This document shows, one piece after another, positions 4,109-6,329 of a stretch of 6,329 nt of DNA (its first letter is position 1; each line of letters starts with the position of its first letter). A model generated the notes under the pieces. That model was not told where the DNA came from. It was given only the letters and a program-made list of their open reading frames with translations, and did not search any database. This DNA comes from UBA993 sp964436815 (GTDB taxonomy: Bacteria > Bacillota > Dethiobacteria > DTU022), in assembly GCA_964436815.1 (NCBI GenBank), contig CAYTER010000083.1, forward strand, positions 1 through 6,329. The letters run 5' to 3'. The translations under genes and the position numbers were made by a program.

Positions 4109-6329
4109 TCATTGACTTTCCCGTTCAGGCAGGTCGAGATTAACTTGCTCTCCGGAGACAAGAGTGATTTGTTCCCCGCGGTGCATAAAAATAAGAGATT
4201 CACCCTGTAACAGCTGGTAAATAACTTTGCCTTGAGAGACAGCGATTTTTAGCTGACAGTCCTGGTAATAGATCTTGAAGGTATAGGAATCAAGTGTATC
4301 CGGCAGGTATGGATCAAAGCTCAACTCACCTGTTTTGATCCGCATACCCGCAAAACCGTTAACCAGGCAGAGCCAGCTTCCGGCCATGTTGGCGATATGG
4401 ATACCGTATTGAGTGGCGTCCATTATGTTGTCAAGATCAAGCCGGGCTGATATTTTAAAGAACCGTGAAGCGTCTTCATCATAACCGAGTTCGGACGAAA
4501 CTATACTGAAAATTGAAGGTGATAAAGTTGAATCGTGAGTAGTGATCGGTTCATAGTAATTATAATCACGCCGCTTTTGTTCCAGGGAAAAGCGATCTCC
4601 TAAAAGCAGGTGAGCCAGAATTACGTCCGGCTGTTTGCAGACCTGGAACCGGTATATTACCAGGGGGTGATGATATAAAAGCAGCGGGTAGCGATCTGCA
4701 GGGGTGGAAGCAAAATCCCAAACCTCTTTATCCAGGAAACCGTCATCCTGGGGATGGATCTGCATCGTCTCATCATAGGGGATATACATATATTCAGACG
4801 CTAAAATCCAGGCCTGCAGTTCTTCCTCCTGCAGGTTGATTTTACGTGCAAGAACAGCAAATTCATCCGGGTACTCCTGTTTAAGCTTTTGGGCGGTTTC
4901 ATAAGCATAACGCAGGTGCCACTGGGCCATTAAATTAGTGTAGCAATTATTATTGACCAGGGCAGAGTACTCATCGGGTCCGGTGACTTCGTTAAAACAG
5001 AAGCGGTTGCCTTTCCGGGCAACGTAGGTGCCCAAGTCTTCCCACAGGCGGGCAGTTTCAAACAGGATTTCTGCGCCGAAGTCAAGCATCAGTTTAAAAT
5101 CACCGGTAGTATCAATATATCTGCTGATCGCATAGGCGATCGCGGCATTGATGTGGTATTGAGCAGTACCGGCCGGAAAATATGAAGAACCTTCTTCGCC
5201 GGCGATCGTCCGCCAGGGATAGAGAGCTCCCCTGGGATGAGATAGCTCCTTCGCCCGCTGACGGGCATGGTCTAAAATGCTGTAGCGATAAGCCAGCAGA
5301 CTGCGGGCTTCCTGGGGATCCACTGAAGCAAAAAAAGGCAGCAGGTAAATCTCTGTATCCCAGAAATAATGGCCGTCGTAGCCTTCACTGGTCAGCCCTT
5401 TGGCCGCTATACCGGTTTGCCCTTTATTCCCGCCGGCCTGTAACAGGTGAAAGAGGTTAAAACGTAAGCCCTGCAACGCTAAGAGGTCCCCCTCGACAGA
5501 AAGACCTGCCCTGTTCCAGTAGTCTGCGCAGAACTCTTCCTGTTCAGCGAGCAAAGCTTGAAAACCAATATTTTTTGCCTTTTCAACAGTATCTTCTGCT
5601 AATCCCGTTAACTCACTTTCTGGATAATCGAGGGATGTATAGTAGGAAACATATTTAAAAAGCTCTATTTTTTCGTTTACCCGGGCATTAAATTTAAATT
5701 TGTTTGTGACTGCTGTTGCTGTCTGTTCTGTCTCGATCTCAGCAGGTAATTCTCCCAGGAGCAGGTTTTCCATTGCACAGGCCAGGGATAACTCTGAACG
5801 GATCGTCTTTTGAGTTATAGTGGCCCCGGTGTCTCGGGCTTTCACCCCGGTCACGGCCATGCGAAGCTCACCAAGCGATGCAGAAAAGCGGGGATCATTT
5901 TCGACATGGGTATGGTTGTCAACGTTACCATCCAGCGAGGAATGGATATTAACTGTACCGCTGAAATTTAGGGGTTCAACTTCATAAGCAAAGGCCAGCA
6001 GGTGTCGGTGCTTGAACGGCACTAATCGCGCTATGCACACTTTCACTTCCCGGCCTTTGGGAGATTTCCAGATTAGCTCTCTTGTCTGGCAGCCTTTAAG
6101 CAGATCAAGGGTTCTTTCGAATTTAAGAAGCTGACCGTAGTCGATGTTGAACCACTCGTCTTCCAGCTGCAGCTTAATAATCTTGCTGTTGGTTACATTT
6201 AACCTGGTTTGCGTGTTTTGCGCAAACCCATATCCTCTTTCATTGTGTGGTATCGGTACCGATTCGTAGAACCCATTAAGATAGATACCGTCAATCGAGC
6301 GGGCAGAAGAACCGTTGAAACCTTCTTCA
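4109..6329 (-). CDS. GH65 inverting disaccharide phosphorylase, probably trehalose phosphorylase (5' end beyond window)
   Basis: The reading frame stays open from the TGA at 4109-4111 to the right edge, 739 residues visible. The part beyond an internal GTG (6044-6046) is clearly GH65: EEGFNGSSARSIDGIYLNGF, then PIPHNERGYGF. So about 30-40 N-terminal residues are missing, judging by family members of about 750-780. Domains: N-terminal beta-sandwich (visible 1-275), alpha/alpha barrel (about 285-665) with HYFWDTEIYLLP near 320, FNEVTGPDEY carrying the predicted catalytic acid Glu453 (codon 4970-4972), KQPDV near 565 and THDSTLSPSIFS near 597, and a C-terminal beta domain. Known: GH65 phosphorylases split alpha-glucosyl disaccharides with phosphate, releasing beta-glucose-1-phosphate. 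Inference: trehalose is the likely substrate because a trehalose synthase lies opposite and pgmB follows 25 bases on; maltose, kojibiose, nigerose or trehalose-6-phosphate remain possible. No signal peptide can be assessed; the family is cytosolic. The operon promoter is outside the window. Confidence 0.93.
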   Translation of the reverse strand, partial: EEGFNGSSARSIDGIYLNGFYESVPIPHNERGYGFAQNTQTRLNVTNSKIIKLQLEDEWFNIDYGQLLKFERTLDLLKGCQTRELIWKSPKGREVKVCIARLVPFKHRHLLAFAYEVEPLNFSGTVNIHSSLDGNVDNHTHVENDPRFSASLGELRMAVTGVKARDTGATITQKTIRSELSLACAMENLLLGELPAEIETEQTATAVTNKFKFNARVNEKIELFKYVSYYTSLDYPESELTGLAEDTVEKAKNIGFQALLAEQEEFCADYWNRAGLSVEGDLLALQGLRFNLFHLLQAGGNKGQTGIAAKGLTSEGYDGHYFWDTEIYLLPFFASVDPQEARSLLAYRYSILDHARQRAKELSHPRGALYPWRTIAGEEGSSYFPAGTAQYHINAAIAYAISRYIDTTGDFKLMLDFGAEILFETARLWEDLGTYVARKGNRFCFNEVTGPDEYSALVNNNCYTNLMAQWHLRYAYETAQKLKQEYPDEFAVLARKINLQEEELQAWILASEYMYIPYDETMQIHPQDDGFLDKEVWDFASTPADRYPLLLYHHPLVIYRFQVCKQPDVILAHLLLGDRFSLEQKRRDYNYYEPITTHDSTLSPSIFSIVSSELGYDEDASRFFKISARLDLDNIMDATQYGIHIANMAGSWLCLVNGFAGMRIKTGELSFDPYLPDTLDSYTFKIYYQDCQLKIAVSQGKVIYQLLQGESLIFMHRGEQITLVSGEQVNLDLPERESQ

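Noticed and set aside
5182..5460. 92-residue + strand open frame opposite the GH65 gene
   Set aside because: It is antisense to the conserved catalytic-barrel coding region; its Arg-rich composition is typical of a shadow frame.
6044..6046. GTG as start codon of the GH65 phosphorylase
   Set aside because: The same frame stays open to the window edge and encodes conserved GH65 N-terminal sequence, so this is an internal Val codon.

Overview
The window looks like chromosomal DNA of a Gram-positive-type bacterium of the Firmicutes/Clostridia kind. The reasons are Firmicutes-like 23S-tail and 5S rRNA sequences, strong GGTGAT/AGGTGG-type ribosome binding sites, sigma-A-like promoters with extended -10 elements, and a short lipobox lipoprotein. 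The lineage is an inference; nothing here fixes the genus. I see no mobile element, CRISPR array, tRNA or integration scar.

Layout from left to right: (1) The 3' tip of a 23S rRNA (about 1-15), a short spacer, a complete 5S rRNA (about 83-203) and a perfect 12-bp hairpin (216-245) close an rRNA operon on the + strand. (2) A single gene with its own promoter (TATAAT at 333-338) encodes a DOMON-domain lipoprotein (399-1034), a possible surface haem- or sugar-binding protein, followed by a hairpin terminator. (3) A second promoter (TATAAT at 1151-1156) drives a large fused trehalose-6-phosphate synthase/phosphatase (best start 1223, end 3445). (4) On the - strand, converging on it, lie a GH65 disaccharide phosphorylase (4109 to beyond the right edge, 5' end missing) and beta-phosphoglucomutase (3442-4083), 25 bases apart and evidently one operon.

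Together the last three genes form a compact trehalose module. The fusion enzyme makes trehalose from UDP-glucose (or another NDP-glucose) and glucose-6-phosphate through trehalose-6-phosphate. The GH65 enzyme, if it is a trehalose phosphorylase as the context suggests, splits trehalose with phosphate into glucose and beta-glucose-1-phosphate, and PgmB converts the latter back to glucose-6-phosphate. The synthetic and degradative arms are transcribed towards each other and overlap by 4 bases at their stop codons, with no terminator between them.

Every family here is known. The points most worth a second look are the tail-to-tail trehalose arrangement, the DOMON lipoprotein with candidate haem ligands beside the rRNA operon, and small repeats around its promoter. 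I found no clear sign of a wholly new system.
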